DNA from: Anaerolineales bacterium
GTDB lineage: Bacteria; Chloroflexota; Anaerolineae; Anaerolineales; UBA11579
Length of the DNA stretch: 64,000 nt
Direction: 5' to 3'
Assembly: GCA_026129255.1 (NCBI GenBank)
Contig: JAHCIJ010000001.1
Location: 1-64,000 of the forward strand
The notes beneath the pieces were generated by a model that was not told the origin of the DNA, searched no databases, and saw nothing but the letters and a program-made list of their open reading frames with translations. Of the stretch, positions 18,453 to 28,214 are shown in pieces. The number at the start of each line of letters is the position of its first letter. Position 1 is the first letter of the stretch. The position numbers and the translations under genes were made by a program.

Positions 18453-20594
18453 ATGCCAGAACCCAGCCTCCTCGATTACTTGAAAGCCGTGCTCAGCGGG
18501 CAACAACCGCCCGCGGTCCCGCCGTTGCCGCGTGGCAAAGGCAGCCGGGCGCGTGCCCAAGTGCACAAGCCAGCGGCCACGCCGCGCCGTGGGCGGGCCA
18601 AGGCCGCCGCGCCAGCCTTTACCCTGGCGCAGGTCCCCTGGCGCAGCCTGGGGGCGTGTGTGCTCTTTCTGGCGGGCCAGATCCTGCTGGCTCCGCCCGG
18701 CGGCGCTGTCGCTTTGGCGGCCAGCGCTTTGCTGCTGGCGGCGGGCTTGGCCGCCTGGGCCTACATCGAGGGCGAGTGGAGCCTGACGGCGCTGCCCGCG
18801 GCCGAAGTCTACAAGGGCACGCCCACTTTCCGGCGTACGCCGCTGCTGGCGGCCGGGCTGCTGTTCGTGCTGACCCTGCTGCTCAGTGGTAGCAACCGCT
18901 TCAACACACTCAACGTGGTGTGCTGGTTGGGGGCGGTGGGCAGCATGCTGTTGGCCTTCTGGCAGCCGGGGCCGCGGCGGCCGAGCTGGCGCTCCCGGCT
19001 GGCTGCCTTCTTTGCCAAACCAGAGTTCAAGCTCAGCATCTCGCGCTGGAGCTTGCTGGTGTTACTGGCCTTCGGCCTCATCGCTTTCTTCCGCTTTCAT
19101 CTATTGAGTGTTACGCCGCCCGAAATGGTCAGCGACCATACCGAGATGCTGTTGGATGTGCTCGACATCCAAAATGGCAAGACGCCCATCTTTTTTGAGC
19201 GCAACACCGGCCGTGAGCCACTGGCCTTCTACTTGGCCTCCTGGGTGGGCGGGCTGCTGGGTACTGGCGTTAGCTTTCTAACACTTAAGCTGAGCAGCGC
19301 GTTGGTGGCGTTTGTCTCGCTGGGGTACATGTACTTGCTCGGCAAGGAGCTAGGCGGGCGTTGGGTAGGCTTGTTCGCTTTGCTGCTGGCCGGGTTGGGC
19401 TATTGGCCCAATGTAATTTCGCGCCTGGGGCTCAACTTCAGCTTGTATGCGGCCCTGGCCGCGCCCACCTTGTATTACCTTTTGCGCGGCCTGCGCCGCG
19501 GCACCTTGAATGATTTCTTGCTGGCTGGTCTGTGCATGGGCATTGGCCTCAACGGCTACACGGCTTTTCGCATCATGCCTTTGGTGGCCGCTGTCGCAGT
19601 GGGTATCTTTTTGCTGCACCGCAGCAGCCAGCAGGTACGCAGCCAGGCCATTATCGGCACTGCCTTGCTGGCTGTGGTTGCTATTTTGACGATCACGCCG
19701 TTGCTGCGTTTCGCGATCGACAATCCTGCCGTCGTTAATCAGCGTGTGCTCACGCGCCTCGGCCAGGCGGAACGCGCCTACCCCGGCCCGGCTGCTGCCA
19801 TCCTGGCCAGCAATGTGGCCAAGGGGCTGGGGCTGTTCAACTACTCCGGCGGCACGCTGTGGGTGGCGGGCAACGTGCGCGCGCCCGCCTTTGACCCGCT
19901 CAGCGCCGCGTTGCTGCTGCTGGGCGTGTGTGTGGCGGTGATGCGCTATGTGCGCCACCGCCATTGGCAGGATATGTTCCTGCTGCTCAGCATTCCCTTA
20001 TTGATGCTGCCTTCAACGCTTTCGCTGGCCTTCCCGGAGGAGAACCCGGCTATGAACCGCGCCAGCGGCGCGTGGATCCCCGCCTTTGTGCTATGTGCGC
20101 TGGCGTTGGATACTGTGCTGCACAGCCTGCGCCAACGGCTGGAGGGTGGCTTTGGCAAACGCGCCGCTCAGATCCTGGGCGCCGGTGTGCTGGTACTGAT
20201 CGCATTACTGAACTTCAATTTAGTATTTGGCGAATATACGCGTAATTACCGCGCCAATTCCTGGAACAGCTCAGAGCTGGGACAGGTGATCGCTGATTAT
20301 GCCAACAGTTTCGGCTCGCTGGAGAGCGCCTGGGTAGTGGCGTACCCCCATTGGGTAGACACGCGCCTGGTGGCGGTGGAAGCCGGCAACCCGGGGCGCG
20401 ATTACGCCATTTGGCCGGAGCAGCTTAGCCAAACCTTAACGGTGCCCGCGCCGCGGCTGTACTTGCTCAAGCAAGAGGATACACTGGCGGCCAGCACACT
20501 GCAGCAACTCTTCCCGCAGGGTGTGCTGACCCGCTTTAGCAGCCAGGACCCCTCGCGAGATTTTTTGATGTTTCTGGTTGCTTCGGATAACTAG
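18453..20594 (+). CDS. GT-C fold membrane glycosyltransferase (PMT/ArnT-like)
   Basis: 713 residues. The first 65 are basic and low-complexity (Arg/Lys/Ala/Pro) and likely cytoplasmic. Some twelve hydrophobic segments follow, and the last 130 residues are a soluble tail. The first large loop carries VSDHTEML and NTGREPLAFYLASW near residues 225-262, matching the acidic-loop layout of PMT/ArnT-type enzymes that take sugars from polyprenyl phosphate carriers. It stops 3 nt before the 1709-residue gene and opens the glycosylation operon. Protein or lipid acceptor unknown. Confidence 0.78.
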   Translation: MPEPSLLDYLKAVLSGQQPPAVPPLPRGKGSRARAQVHKPAATPRRGRAKAAAPAFTLAQVPWRSLGACVLFLAGQILLAPPGGAVALAASALLLAAGLAAWAYIEGEWSLTALPAAEVYKGTPTFRRTPLLAAGLLFVLTLLLSGSNRFNTLNVVCWLGAVGSMLLAFWQPGPRRPSWRSRLAAFFAKPEFKLSISRWSLLVLLAFGLIAFFRFHLLSVTPPEMVSDHTEMLLDVLDIQNGKTPIFFERNTGREPLAFYLASWVGGLLGTGVSFLTLKLSSALVAFVSLGYMYLLGKELGGRWVGLFALLLAGLGYWPNVISRLGLNFSLYAALAAPTLYYLLRGLRRGTLNDFLLAGLCMGIGLNGYTAFRIMPLVAAVAVGIFLLHRSSQQVRSQAIIGTALLAVVAILTITPLLRFAIDNPAVVNQRVLTRLGQAERAYPGPAAAILASNVAKGLGLFNYSGGTLWVAGNVRAPAFDPLSAALLLLGVCVAVMRYVRHRHWQDMFLLLSIPLLMLPSTLSLAFPEENPAMNRASGAWIPAFVLCALALDTVLHSLRQRLEGGFGKRAAQILGAGVLVLIALLNFNLVFGEYTRNYRANSWNSSELGQVIADYANSFGSLESAWVVAYPHWVDTRLVAVEAGNPGRDYAIWPEQLSQTLTVPAPRLYLLKQEDTLAASTLQQLFPQGVLTRFSSQDPSRDFLMFLVASDN

Positions 20595-20597
20595 CTC

Positions 20598-23500
20598 ATG
20601 CCAAAGACCACAACACTGCGATCCAAATGGCTGTACACATTGGCACTGGCCCTCATCCTGATAGCGGCCGCCTGGCTGCGCTTCACTGGCCTGGATTGGG
20701 CCGAGGGCGAGCAACTGCACCCGGACGAGCGCTTCCTCATCCAAGTGGTGTCTGCCTTGCGGCCCGCCAGCGGCATTGGCGAATATTTTGACACGGCCAC
20801 CTCGCCGCTCAACCCCAACAATGTAGGCTTCACTTTCTTTGTCTACGGCAACCTGCCGGTGACGATGGTGCGCTATGCCGTGGATTGGCTGGATATGCAG
20901 GCCAACGTGCGCCTGGTGGGCCAGGCCTTCTCCGGCCTGATGGATCTGGGCGTGATCCTGCTGGTGTACTTCACGGCCACGCGCCTGTTCGACCGCCGCG
21001 TCGGCGTGCTGGCGGCCGCCTTCTCTGCATTCTCTGTGATGCAGGTGCAGCAATCCCATTTCTGGACGGTGGATAACTTCGTCAACTTCTTCACCATCCT
21101 CACGGTGTATTTCGCCGTGCGCGTGGCGACGGAACCGGCGGACAAGCGCTTCAATCCGTGGGACTTTGTGTGGTTCGGCGTAGCGCTGGGTTGTGCCATG
21201 GCCTCCAAGGTGAGCGTCGGCCTGGTGTGCCTCACGCTGCCGCTGGCCGTGCTCATCCGCCTGTCGGCGCTGCCTGCTGAGAAGCTCGAAGCGCAACTGG
21301 GCCGCGGCGTGCTGTATATCCTGCTGGCCGCCGCCGTCAGCCTGCTGTCCTTCCGTATCTTCCAGCCGTATGCCTTTGTCGGGCTGGGCCTCAACCCGGA
21401 TTGGGTCGAGACCATGCGTCAGCTGGCCGCCCAGGTGAACGGCGATGCCGACTGGCCGCCCTCCATGCAGTGGGCGCGCCGCCCGCTGTGGTTTGGCTTC
21501 GAGAACATTGTGCGCTGGGGTCTGGGCTGGCCGCTGGCCGTCACCACCTGGGTAGGGTTCTTGTGGGCGGGCTGGCGTGCCTTCAAGGGCGAGTGGCTCA
21601 AGCCGTTCTTCGTGGTGTGGAGCTGGGGGTTGATCTACTTTGTATGGCAGTCCACTGCCTTTAACCCCACCATGCGCTACTTCCTGCCGCTGTATCCGGT
21701 GCTAGCCATCATCGGTGCGTGGGGCGTATTTGAGTTGTGGCGCGTGGGCGCGCCAGCGCGCAGCAAAGCACAATGGAAACGCTGGCTGCGCCCCGCCGCG
21801 ATTGCCCTGGGCGTGTTAGGTGTGGTGGGCGGTCTGTTGTGGTCTGTGGCGTTTGTGCAGGTCTACCGCCAGCCCACCTCGCGCGTGGCTGCCTCGCGCT
21901 GGGTGTATGAACACATCCCCGGCCCACTTACGCTGAACTTGCAGGGCGAAGCGGGCGCTGTGCGCCAGCAGCTCTCGCTGCCGTACAACATAAGGATCCG
22001 CCCGGAGGCAGCCCTGCTCACCAGCTTCTCGGCACGGCAGGGCGGTGAGCTTACCCACATTGACGTCAACTCACTGCAGACGCCGACCGTGCTCACCGTA
22101 CGCTCGGGTGTGGATGGCGAGATCCTCAATGCGGACTACGGCCAGGTGATCGACTTCGCCAGCCTGACCCCCGGTGAGCTCACGCCCGTTGCCATGCTGG
22201 TGGGCGCCACCACCTTTGCTGACCCCTTGGGCAATTACCACCTGCATTTGCAGCTGCCCGCTGGCGAGGGGCGCATTGTGCTGCAGCGCGTGGTGCTGAG
22301 CCATTCGCAAAGCATTGACCTGGGAGAGCAAGACCTGCTGGAAGAGCCGCTGGCGGTGAGCCTGGGCGCGGCGCTGGATCTGGAGTTCGCGCTGACGCAG
22401 GGCAGCTTCCCTGACCAGGTGGTGCTCTACCTGCTGCCGCAGGAGCCGGTGCGCCTGGCCGCCGTGCCGCTGCGTATGCAGATCGGCACCTCGCCAGACT
22501 TTGCCACCTCGCTGCTGGACACAAGCTTCACGGCGCAGCCGGGGGGCGGTGCTGGTTTGGCGGCGACGATCACGCTGGCCCATCCCATAGCTCTGGAGCA
22601 GGGCATCATCTATTACTTGCAGATCAGCGCCTTGTCTGAAAGCCAGGCCATCTTGCAAGGCACGCCGGTAGCCAACGAGACCAGTTGGGACGATGGCCTG
22701 CCGCTGCGGATGGATGGCTACGATGGCTTTGGCGGTATTTATCAGGGCGGGCTGAACTTTGAAATTTATTGGGATGAAAACGCCGAGAAAGTGCAGCGCT
22801 TTCAAGACACGCTGGACAAGGCCGAATATGTCTTTGTGACCTCCAACCGCCAGTGGGGCAGCCTGCCGCGCATCCCAGAGCGCTTCCCGCTGGCCGTGGT
22901 GTACTACCGTGCCTTGTTGGGCTGCCCGGCGGAGCAGAGCATCCAGTGGTGCTACAGCGAAGCGCAGCCCGGCATGTTTGAGGGCCAGCTGGGTTACGAG
23001 TTGGTGCAGGTCTTCGAGAATGCGCCGCGGCTTGGCAATGTGAAGTTCAACGACCAATGGGCTGAAGAAGCTTTCACGGTATACGACCATCCCAAGGTCT
23101 TTATCTTCCAAAAGACAGCCGAGTACGACCCAGCGGCGGTGGCCGCCATCCTGGCCACCGCACCGGTGGACCAGGCCATCCGCCTGACGCCGAAGCAGGC
23201 GGCGGGCGGCGTGCCCCCCACGCTCATGCTGCCCGCCGACCGGCTGGAGCAGCAGCGCGCTGGCGGCACCTGGGCGGAGCTGTTCAACCGCGCCGCGTGG
23301 GTCAATGCCTCGCCGTGGGTGAGCCTGGTCGTGTGGTACGTTGCGCTGGGCGTGCTGGGCGTGCTGGCCTATCCGCTGGTGCGCTGGGCGCTGCCCGGCC
23401 TGCGCGATGGCGGTTACCCGTTTGCGCGTCTGGGCGGCCTGCTGCTGCTGGCTTACTTCGGCTGGATGGGCGGCTCGCTCGGTTTGAGCTTCAGCCGCGC

Positions 23501-25727
23501 CTGGTTGGCGGCCTTCGCGCTGCTGATCGCGTTGCTCAGCGTACTGGCCAGCCGCCCGCAATGGGAACAGCTCAAATCCGAGTGGAAGAACCAGCGCGCC
23601 ATGTTCATCCGCACGGAGCTGCTGTTCCTGGGCTTCTTTGTCATCATGCTGCTCATCCGCCTCGGCAACCCGGACCTGTGGCACCCCTCCAAGGGCGGCG
23701 AAAAGCCGATGGACTTTGCCTATTTCAACGCTGTGTTGAAGAGCACCAGCTTCCCGGCGTATGACCCGTGGTTCGCCGGCGGCTACATTAACTACTACTA
23801 TTACGGCTTTGTATTAGTGGGCTCACTGGTCAAGCTGCTGGGCATTGTGCCCTCGGTGGCCTACAACCTCATCTTGCCGACTCTGTTCGCCATGCTGGCC
23901 CTGGGCGCGTATAGCGTGGCCTGGAACCTGTGGGCAGCCTGGCAGGCACGCCAAGCTACGCTGCGCGGCCCGCGGCCGCACAGCGTTGGCCTGATGGCCG
24001 CGCTGGGCACCGTGCTGCTGGGTAACCTGGGCAACCTGCACATGATCCTGCAGGGCTATGCGCGCCTGGGCGGCGAGGGCGCCGCGCTGGAGGGCATCAG
24101 CAAGCTCACCGAACTGTGGTGGATGCTGCGCGGTTTTGTATTGTCGATCTCTGGCGCGCCGTTGCCGTATGGCTTGGGCGAGTGGTACTGGAACCCGACG
24201 CGCATCTTCCCCGCGCCCGGCGAATCTGCGCCCATCACCGAGTTCCCGCTGTTCACCTTCACCTATGCTGATCTGCACGCGCACATGATCGCGCTGCCGG
24301 TCACCGTGTTGGCGTTGGCCTGGGCGCTCTCGGCCATCCTGAGCTCCGGCTGGAGCACGGCACGTGCCCGCCGCGGGCTGGGCGGCTGGCTGCAGCTGGC
24401 CTGGGTGTTCGCCTTCGGCGGCATCGTCATCGGCAGCCTGCGCCCCATCAACACCTGGGACCTGCCGGTCTACGCGCTGCTGGGCGCCATCGCCGCTGGC
24501 TACGCCATCTGGCGCTATGTGCCGCAAGCTAAGAGCGATACGTTGCCGCGTCCCTTCAAGATCCTGGCTGGCCCATTGGCACTGGCGGCGCTGTGCTACC
24601 TGGCCTATCTGCCGTTCAGTTGGTGGTATCGCCAGGGCTATAGCTCAATGCGCATTTGGGATGGCATCCATGTAGAGTTTGGCCCTTACTTCACCCATTG
24701 GGGCATCTTCTTGTTCTTTGTAGTTGCCTGGCTGGTGTGGGAGACGCGCCAGTGGCTGGCCGATACACCGCTGTCGTCCGTGCGCAAGCTGGAGCCGTAC
24801 GTATGGGCCTTGCCCTTGGGCCTGTTGGCCGTATTGCTGGTTTTGTTTGGCCTGCACATCCTCGGTGTGCACGTGGGTTGGCTGCTGGTGCCACTGTTGC
24901 TGTGGATCGGCGCGTTGTTCCTGCGCCCCGGCCAGGAAGAGAGCAAGCGCATCGTATTGTTCCTCATCGGCACAGCGGTCTTCCTGACCTTGTTCGTGGA
25001 AGTGGTGGTGCTTCAAGGCGATGTCTCGCGCATGAATACGGTCTTCAAGTTCTACATGCAGGCTTGGACGCTGCTGGCGCTGTGCGCCGCCCTGGCTGCG
25101 GCGTGGTGCTGGCAAGCCATGGAAGAATGGACGCCGACCTGGCGCGGCATCTGGCAGGGCGCGGGCGCGGCGTTGGCCGCCTGTGGTGCGCTGTTCCTGC
25201 TGCTGGGCGTGACCGCCAAGATCAATGACCGCATGACCGAAGGCTCGCCACGCAGCCTGGATGGCATGGACTATATGCAATACGCGGTGTATTACGAACG
25301 TGACCGTGTGCTGGACCTGCGTGAAGATTACGAGACCATCCGCTGGATGCAAGACCACATCCAAGGTTCGCCGGTCATCATGGAAGGCTACGTCAGCGAA
25401 TACCGCTGGGGTGGGCGCTACGCCATCAACACCGGCTTGCCTGCCGTGCTCGGCTGGAACCATCACCAGCGCCAGCAGCGTGAGTTTGTGCCGGGCAACG
25501 ATGTGTGGGGCCGCATGGGCGAAGTGAACCTGTTTTACGAGACCACCAATCTGGTGGAGGCGCAGGCTCTGCTGGCCAAGTACGATGTCGGCTATATCAT
25601 CGTGGGCCAAATGGAGCACGCCGTATACACGCCGGAGGGATTGGCCAAATTTGACGCGCAAGATGGCGTGCTGTGGCGCCAGGTCTTCCGCCTGGGTGAC
25701 ACCACAGTCTACGAAGTGATCCGCTGA
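20598..25727 (+). CDS. Giant membrane protein: PMT-like GT-C domain fused to a DUF2298/Chlor_Arch_YYY domain
   Basis: 1709 residues in one uninterrupted frame. Residues 1-430 form a GT-C region with an early acidic loop (LHPDERFL near residue 41) and multiple membrane spans. About 440-890 is largely soluble and beta-rich. The rest is a second membrane region of the YYY family: EKPMDFAYFNAVL near 1034, INYYYYGF near 1064-1069, YADLHAHM near 1225, RMNTVFKFY near 1480, and a C-terminal TGLPAVLGWNHH and YIIVG. The known YYY proteins are highly hydrophobic, of unknown function, found in Chloroflexi and some Archaea. It is 3 nt after the preceding gene and 2 nt before a second YYY gene. Likely a membrane glycosyltransferase complex (inference). 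Confidence 0.85.
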   Translation: MPKTTTLRSKWLYTLALALILIAAAWLRFTGLDWAEGEQLHPDERFLIQVVSALRPASGIGEYFDTATSPLNPNNVGFTFFVYGNLPVTMVRYAVDWLDMQANVRLVGQAFSGLMDLGVILLVYFTATRLFDRRVGVLAAAFSAFSVMQVQQSHFWTVDNFVNFFTILTVYFAVRVATEPADKRFNPWDFVWFGVALGCAMASKVSVGLVCLTLPLAVLIRLSALPAEKLEAQLGRGVLYILLAAAVSLLSFRIFQPYAFVGLGLNPDWVETMRQLAAQVNGDADWPPSMQWARRPLWFGFENIVRWGLGWPLAVTTWVGFLWAGWRAFKGEWLKPFFVVWSWGLIYFVWQSTAFNPTMRYFLPLYPVLAIIGAWGVFELWRVGAPARSKAQWKRWLRPAAIALGVLGVVGGLLWSVAFVQVYRQPTSRVAASRWVYEHIPGPLTLNLQGEAGAVRQQLSLPYNIRIRPEAALLTSFSARQGGELTHIDVNSLQTPTVLTVRSGVDGEILNADYGQVIDFASLTPGELTPVAMLVGATTFADPLGNYHLHLQLPAGEGRIVLQRVVLSHSQSIDLGEQDLLEEPLAVSLGAALDLEFALTQGSFPDQVVLYLLPQEPVRLAAVPLRMQIGTSPDFATSLLDTSFTAQPGGGAGLAATITLAHPIALEQGIIYYLQISALSESQAILQGTPVANETSWDDGLPLRMDGYDGFGGIYQGGLNFEIYWDENAEKVQRFQDTLDKAEYVFVTSNRQWGSLPRIPERFPLAVVYYRALLGCPAEQSIQWCYSEAQPGMFEGQLGYELVQVFENAPRLGNVKFNDQWAEEAFTVYDHPKVFIFQKTAEYDPAAVAAILATAPVDQAIRLTPKQAAGGVPPTLMLPADRLEQQRAGGTWAELFNRAAWVNASPWVSLVVWYVALGVLGVLAYPLVRWALPGLRDGGYPFARLGGLLLLAYFGWMGGSLGLSFSRAWLAAFALLIALLSVLASRPQWEQLKSEWKNQRAMFIRTELLFLGFFVIMLLIRLGNPDLWHPSKGGEKPMDFAYFNAVLKSTSFPAYDPWFAGGYINYYYYGFVLVGSLVKLLGIVPSVAYNLILPTLFAMLALGAYSVAWNLWAAWQARQATLRGPRPHSVGLMAALGTVLLGNLGNLHMILQGYARLGGEGAALEGISKLTELWWMLRGFVLSISGAPLPYGLGEWYWNPTRIFPAPGESAPITEFPLFTFTYADLHAHMIALPVTVLALAWALSAILSSGWSTARARRGLGGWLQLAWVFAFGGIVIGSLRPINTWDLPVYALLGAIAAGYAIWRYVPQAKSDTLPRPFKILAGPLALAALCYLAYLPFSWWYRQGYSSMRIWDGIHVEFGPYFTHWGIFLFFVVAWLVWETRQWLADTPLSSVRKLEPYVWALPLGLLAVLLVLFGLHILGVHVGWLLVPLLLWIGALFLRPGQEESKRIVLFLIGTAVFLTLFVEVVVLQGDVSRMNTVFKFYMQAWTLLALCAALAAAWCWQAMEEWTPTWRGIWQGAGAALAACGALFLLLGVTAKINDRMTEGSPRSLDGMDYMQYAVYYERDRVLDLREDYETIRWMQDHIQGSPVIMEGYVSEYRWGGRYAINTGLPAVLGWNHHQRQQREFVPGNDVWGRMGEVNLFYETTNLVEAQALLAKYDVGYIIVGQMEHAVYTPEGLAKFDAQDGVLWRQVFRLGDTTVYEVIR

Positions 25728-25729
25728 TC

Positions 25730-28171
25730 ATGAGTGATGTGCTGAACGCCCTCTCCTGGTATGTATTGCTGGCCGCGCTGAGCTGGCTGGCTCTTCCGCT
25801 GGCCTATCGCTTGCTGCCCGCACTGCCGGAGCGCGGCTATGCCTTCTTGCGCCCGCTGGCGCTGCTACTGTGGGGCTACGCGTTCTGGCTGCTGAGCAGC
25901 TTTGGCCTGCTCGCTAACAACGCGGCTGGCTTGCTCACCGCGCTGGTGCTGCTGGCTGGGTTGAGCGTCTGGGCGCTGCGTAGCCTGCCCGCAGGGCAAC
26001 TAGGCGCCTGGCTGCGCGGACAGCGCAGCCAGATATTGGCGACGGAGCTGGTATTTGCGTTGGCGTTCTTGTTCATGCTGTGGCTGCGCGCCAGCAACCC
26101 GGACATCGTCAATACCGAAAAACCGATGGAGCTGGCCTTCATCAACGCCATCTTGCAATCGCCCGGTATGCCACCGCACGACCCGTGGCTCTCGGGCTAT
26201 GCCATTTCGTACTATTACTTTGGCTATCTGATGATAGCTATGCTGGCCAAGCTGCTGGGCATCAGCGGCGTCGTGGCCTTCAACCTGGGGCTGGCCAGCG
26301 TGTTTGCCATGGCGGCCGCGGCGGCCTATGGGCTGGTGTTCAATTTGCTGGCCGCCTACCGCCCGGCGCTGGTGCGTACCGCGCGCTGGCTGGCCGGGCT
26401 GGCCCCGCTGCTCATGCTGGTGATGGGCAACGCCGAAGGCCTGCTGGAGATCATGCACGCGCGCCATTGGTTCTGGCAGACGGATGCAGCCGGCGAGCGC
26501 AGCTCGGCGGTGTGGACCTGGCTGGACGTCAAAGAATTGGTCAACCGGCCTACCAGCGAGCCGCGCTGGCAGCCGCGTGGCTTTGACAGCTACTGGTGGT
26601 GGTGGCGCGCCTCGCGCGTGATCAATGACCGCACGTTTGAGGGCGGCGAGCAGGAGCTTATCGATGAGTTTCCGGCGTTCTCCTTTGTGCTGGGCGATCT
26701 GCATCCGCATGTGCTCTCGATCCCCTTTGTGCTGCTGGCGGTAGGCGCGGCCCACAACGTATACCTCGGCGGCGGGGAGCGTAAGCGGCCCTGGCTGGGC
26801 TTGCAGCTTGAGCCATCCACGCTTGCGCTGGCCGCGCTGGTGATCGGTGCGTTGGCCTTCGTCAATATTTGGGATCTGCCCATCTATGCGATTGTGTTTG
26901 CAGGCGCGTATGCTTTGCGCCGCGCTGCGCGTGCGCAAGATACGCACTGGCGGGCGCGTGTAGATGACTTTGTGCGTGCCGTGCTGACCGTGGGTGTAGG
27001 CGGGGTGCTGTTGTTCTTGCCGTTCTTCATCGGCTTCACTTCGCAAGCGGGCGGCTTTTTGCCGAATCTCATTAACCCCACACGCGGCACCCATTTCTGG
27101 ATCATGTTTGCGCCTTTGTTGGTACCAGTGTTGCTGTGGGCTTTGTGGCAGTGGAAGCAACGCGGCTTCAGTGGCCTCGCCAAGGCGCTAATGTATGGCC
27201 TGGGCTTTGTGCTGGCGCTGTGGCTTGGCTCGCTGGCGCTCTCGTGGATCTATGCGCAATTACTGGCGGGCACACCCTTGGGAGGCGCCATCCTGAGTGG
27301 AATCGGCGCGCCGGATCTCTCAACCCTGCTTGCTGAGTCCTTGCGCCGCCGCGTGGCGGCGGCTGGCGGCTGGCTCACGCTGATCATGCTGCTGGGCGTA
27401 TTGGGCGGCTTGCTGGCCAAGCCCCATGCTGAAGCCAAGGCCAAACCACAGAGCCAGCCTACGGCTGGCGGCTTTGTGGTGTTGCTGGCGCTGGTGGCCG
27501 CCTTGCTGGTCACCGCGCCGGAGTTTATTTATCTACGAGACCAGTTCGGTACGCGCATGAACACCGTCTTCAAGTTCTACTACCAGGCCTGGCTGCTGTG
27601 GAGCGTGGTGGCTGCCTTCGGTATCAGCGTGCTGATGCTGGAGCTGCGCGGCGCGGTGCGCGCCGCCGCGGCCGCCCTGCTGGTACTGGTGCTCGGCGCG
27701 GGCTTTGTGTACCCGGTCTACGGCTTTGCAGATATTGCCAGCCGCCCGCCCGAGCGTGCGCTGACGCTGGACGGTAGCCTCTACTTGCCAGCGGATGCGC
27801 GTGATGCCATCGCCTGGCTGCACGGCGCTGAGCCTGGCGTGTTGGTGGAGGCGGTGGGCGGCAGCTACAGCGCCTACGCGCGCTACGCCACCTTTACTGG
27901 TCTGCCCGGTGTGATGGGCTGGCCGGGGCACGAGGGGCAATGGCGCGGCGGCCAGGTGGACTATGACCGCATCGGCGCCATCGAAACGCTGTACGCTACG
28001 GGCGACTGGGTCACCGCCAGCGAGATCTTGCAACGCTATAACATTCGCTACATTATTGTGGGCGACCTGGAGCGCATGAGCTACCCGGTGAACGAGGGCA
28101 AGTTCCAGGCGCGTTTGCCAATCGTCTTCCAGAACAGCTCGGTCACCATTTACGCAGTTCCCTCGCGCTAA
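25730..28171 (+). CDS. DUF2298/Chlor_Arch_YYY membrane protein
   Basis: 813 residues, highly hydrophobic. It shares a motif series with the second half of the preceding protein: EKPMELAFINAIL near 126, ISYYYFGY near 159, LGDLHPHV near 322, RMNTVFKFYYQAW near 606, TGLPGVMGWPGH near 725 and YIIVG near 775. The two are therefore tandem paralogues, this one lacking the N-terminal GT-C part. The strict conservation of DLHxH and the YYYxG loop suggests a shared active site on one membrane face (inference). It starts 2 nt after the 1709-residue gene. Biochemical function is not established for this family as far as I know. Confidence 0.88.
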   Translation: MSDVLNALSWYVLLAALSWLALPLAYRLLPALPERGYAFLRPLALLLWGYAFWLLSSFGLLANNAAGLLTALVLLAGLSVWALRSLPAGQLGAWLRGQRSQILATELVFALAFLFMLWLRASNPDIVNTEKPMELAFINAILQSPGMPPHDPWLSGYAISYYYFGYLMIAMLAKLLGISGVVAFNLGLASVFAMAAAAAYGLVFNLLAAYRPALVRTARWLAGLAPLLMLVMGNAEGLLEIMHARHWFWQTDAAGERSSAVWTWLDVKELVNRPTSEPRWQPRGFDSYWWWWRASRVINDRTFEGGEQELIDEFPAFSFVLGDLHPHVLSIPFVLLAVGAAHNVYLGGGERKRPWLGLQLEPSTLALAALVIGALAFVNIWDLPIYAIVFAGAYALRRAARAQDTHWRARVDDFVRAVLTVGVGGVLLFLPFFIGFTSQAGGFLPNLINPTRGTHFWIMFAPLLVPVLLWALWQWKQRGFSGLAKALMYGLGFVLALWLGSLALSWIYAQLLAGTPLGGAILSGIGAPDLSTLLAESLRRRVAAAGGWLTLIMLLGVLGGLLAKPHAEAKAKPQSQPTAGGFVVLLALVAALLVTAPEFIYLRDQFGTRMNTVFKFYYQAWLLWSVVAAFGISVLMLELRGAVRAAAAALLVLVLGAGFVYPVYGFADIASRPPERALTLDGSLYLPADARDAIAWLHGAEPGVLVEAVGGSYSAYARYATFTGLPGVMGWPGHEGQWRGGQVDYDRIGAIETLYATGDWVTASEILQRYNIRYIIVGDLERMSYPVNEGKFQARLPIVFQNSSVTIYAVPSR

Positions 28172-28199
28172 CTTGCTCCGCGCCGCTAAACGCGCCGAC

Positions 28200-28205
28200 T
28201 ATAAT
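28200..28205 (+). promoter_or_regulatory. Perfect -10 box inside the glycosylation operon
   Basis: TATAAT lies 9 nt before the ATG at 28215, with no Shine-Dalgarno and only a poorly spaced TTGCTC at 28173. It could give an internal, nearly leaderless transcript. Confidence 0.4.
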
Positions 28206-28214
28206 CAACGGGCT

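Noticed and set aside
18437..18892. 151-codon frame starting 16 bases before the GT-C gene
   Set aside because: Arg/Gly/Ala-rich out-of-frame translation; the other frame continues as a membrane protein.
22071..23684. 537-codon open frame antisense to the 1709-residue gene
   Set aside because: Composition of a GC-rich shadow and no ribosome site; sense frame has membrane segments and conserved motifs.
20598..25727. Two genes fused by a sequencing error
   Set aside because: The frame is uninterrupted through both halves and the linker is a long domain-like region; an error would need to remove a stop and start. Kept as a true fusion, though checking in relatives would settle it.
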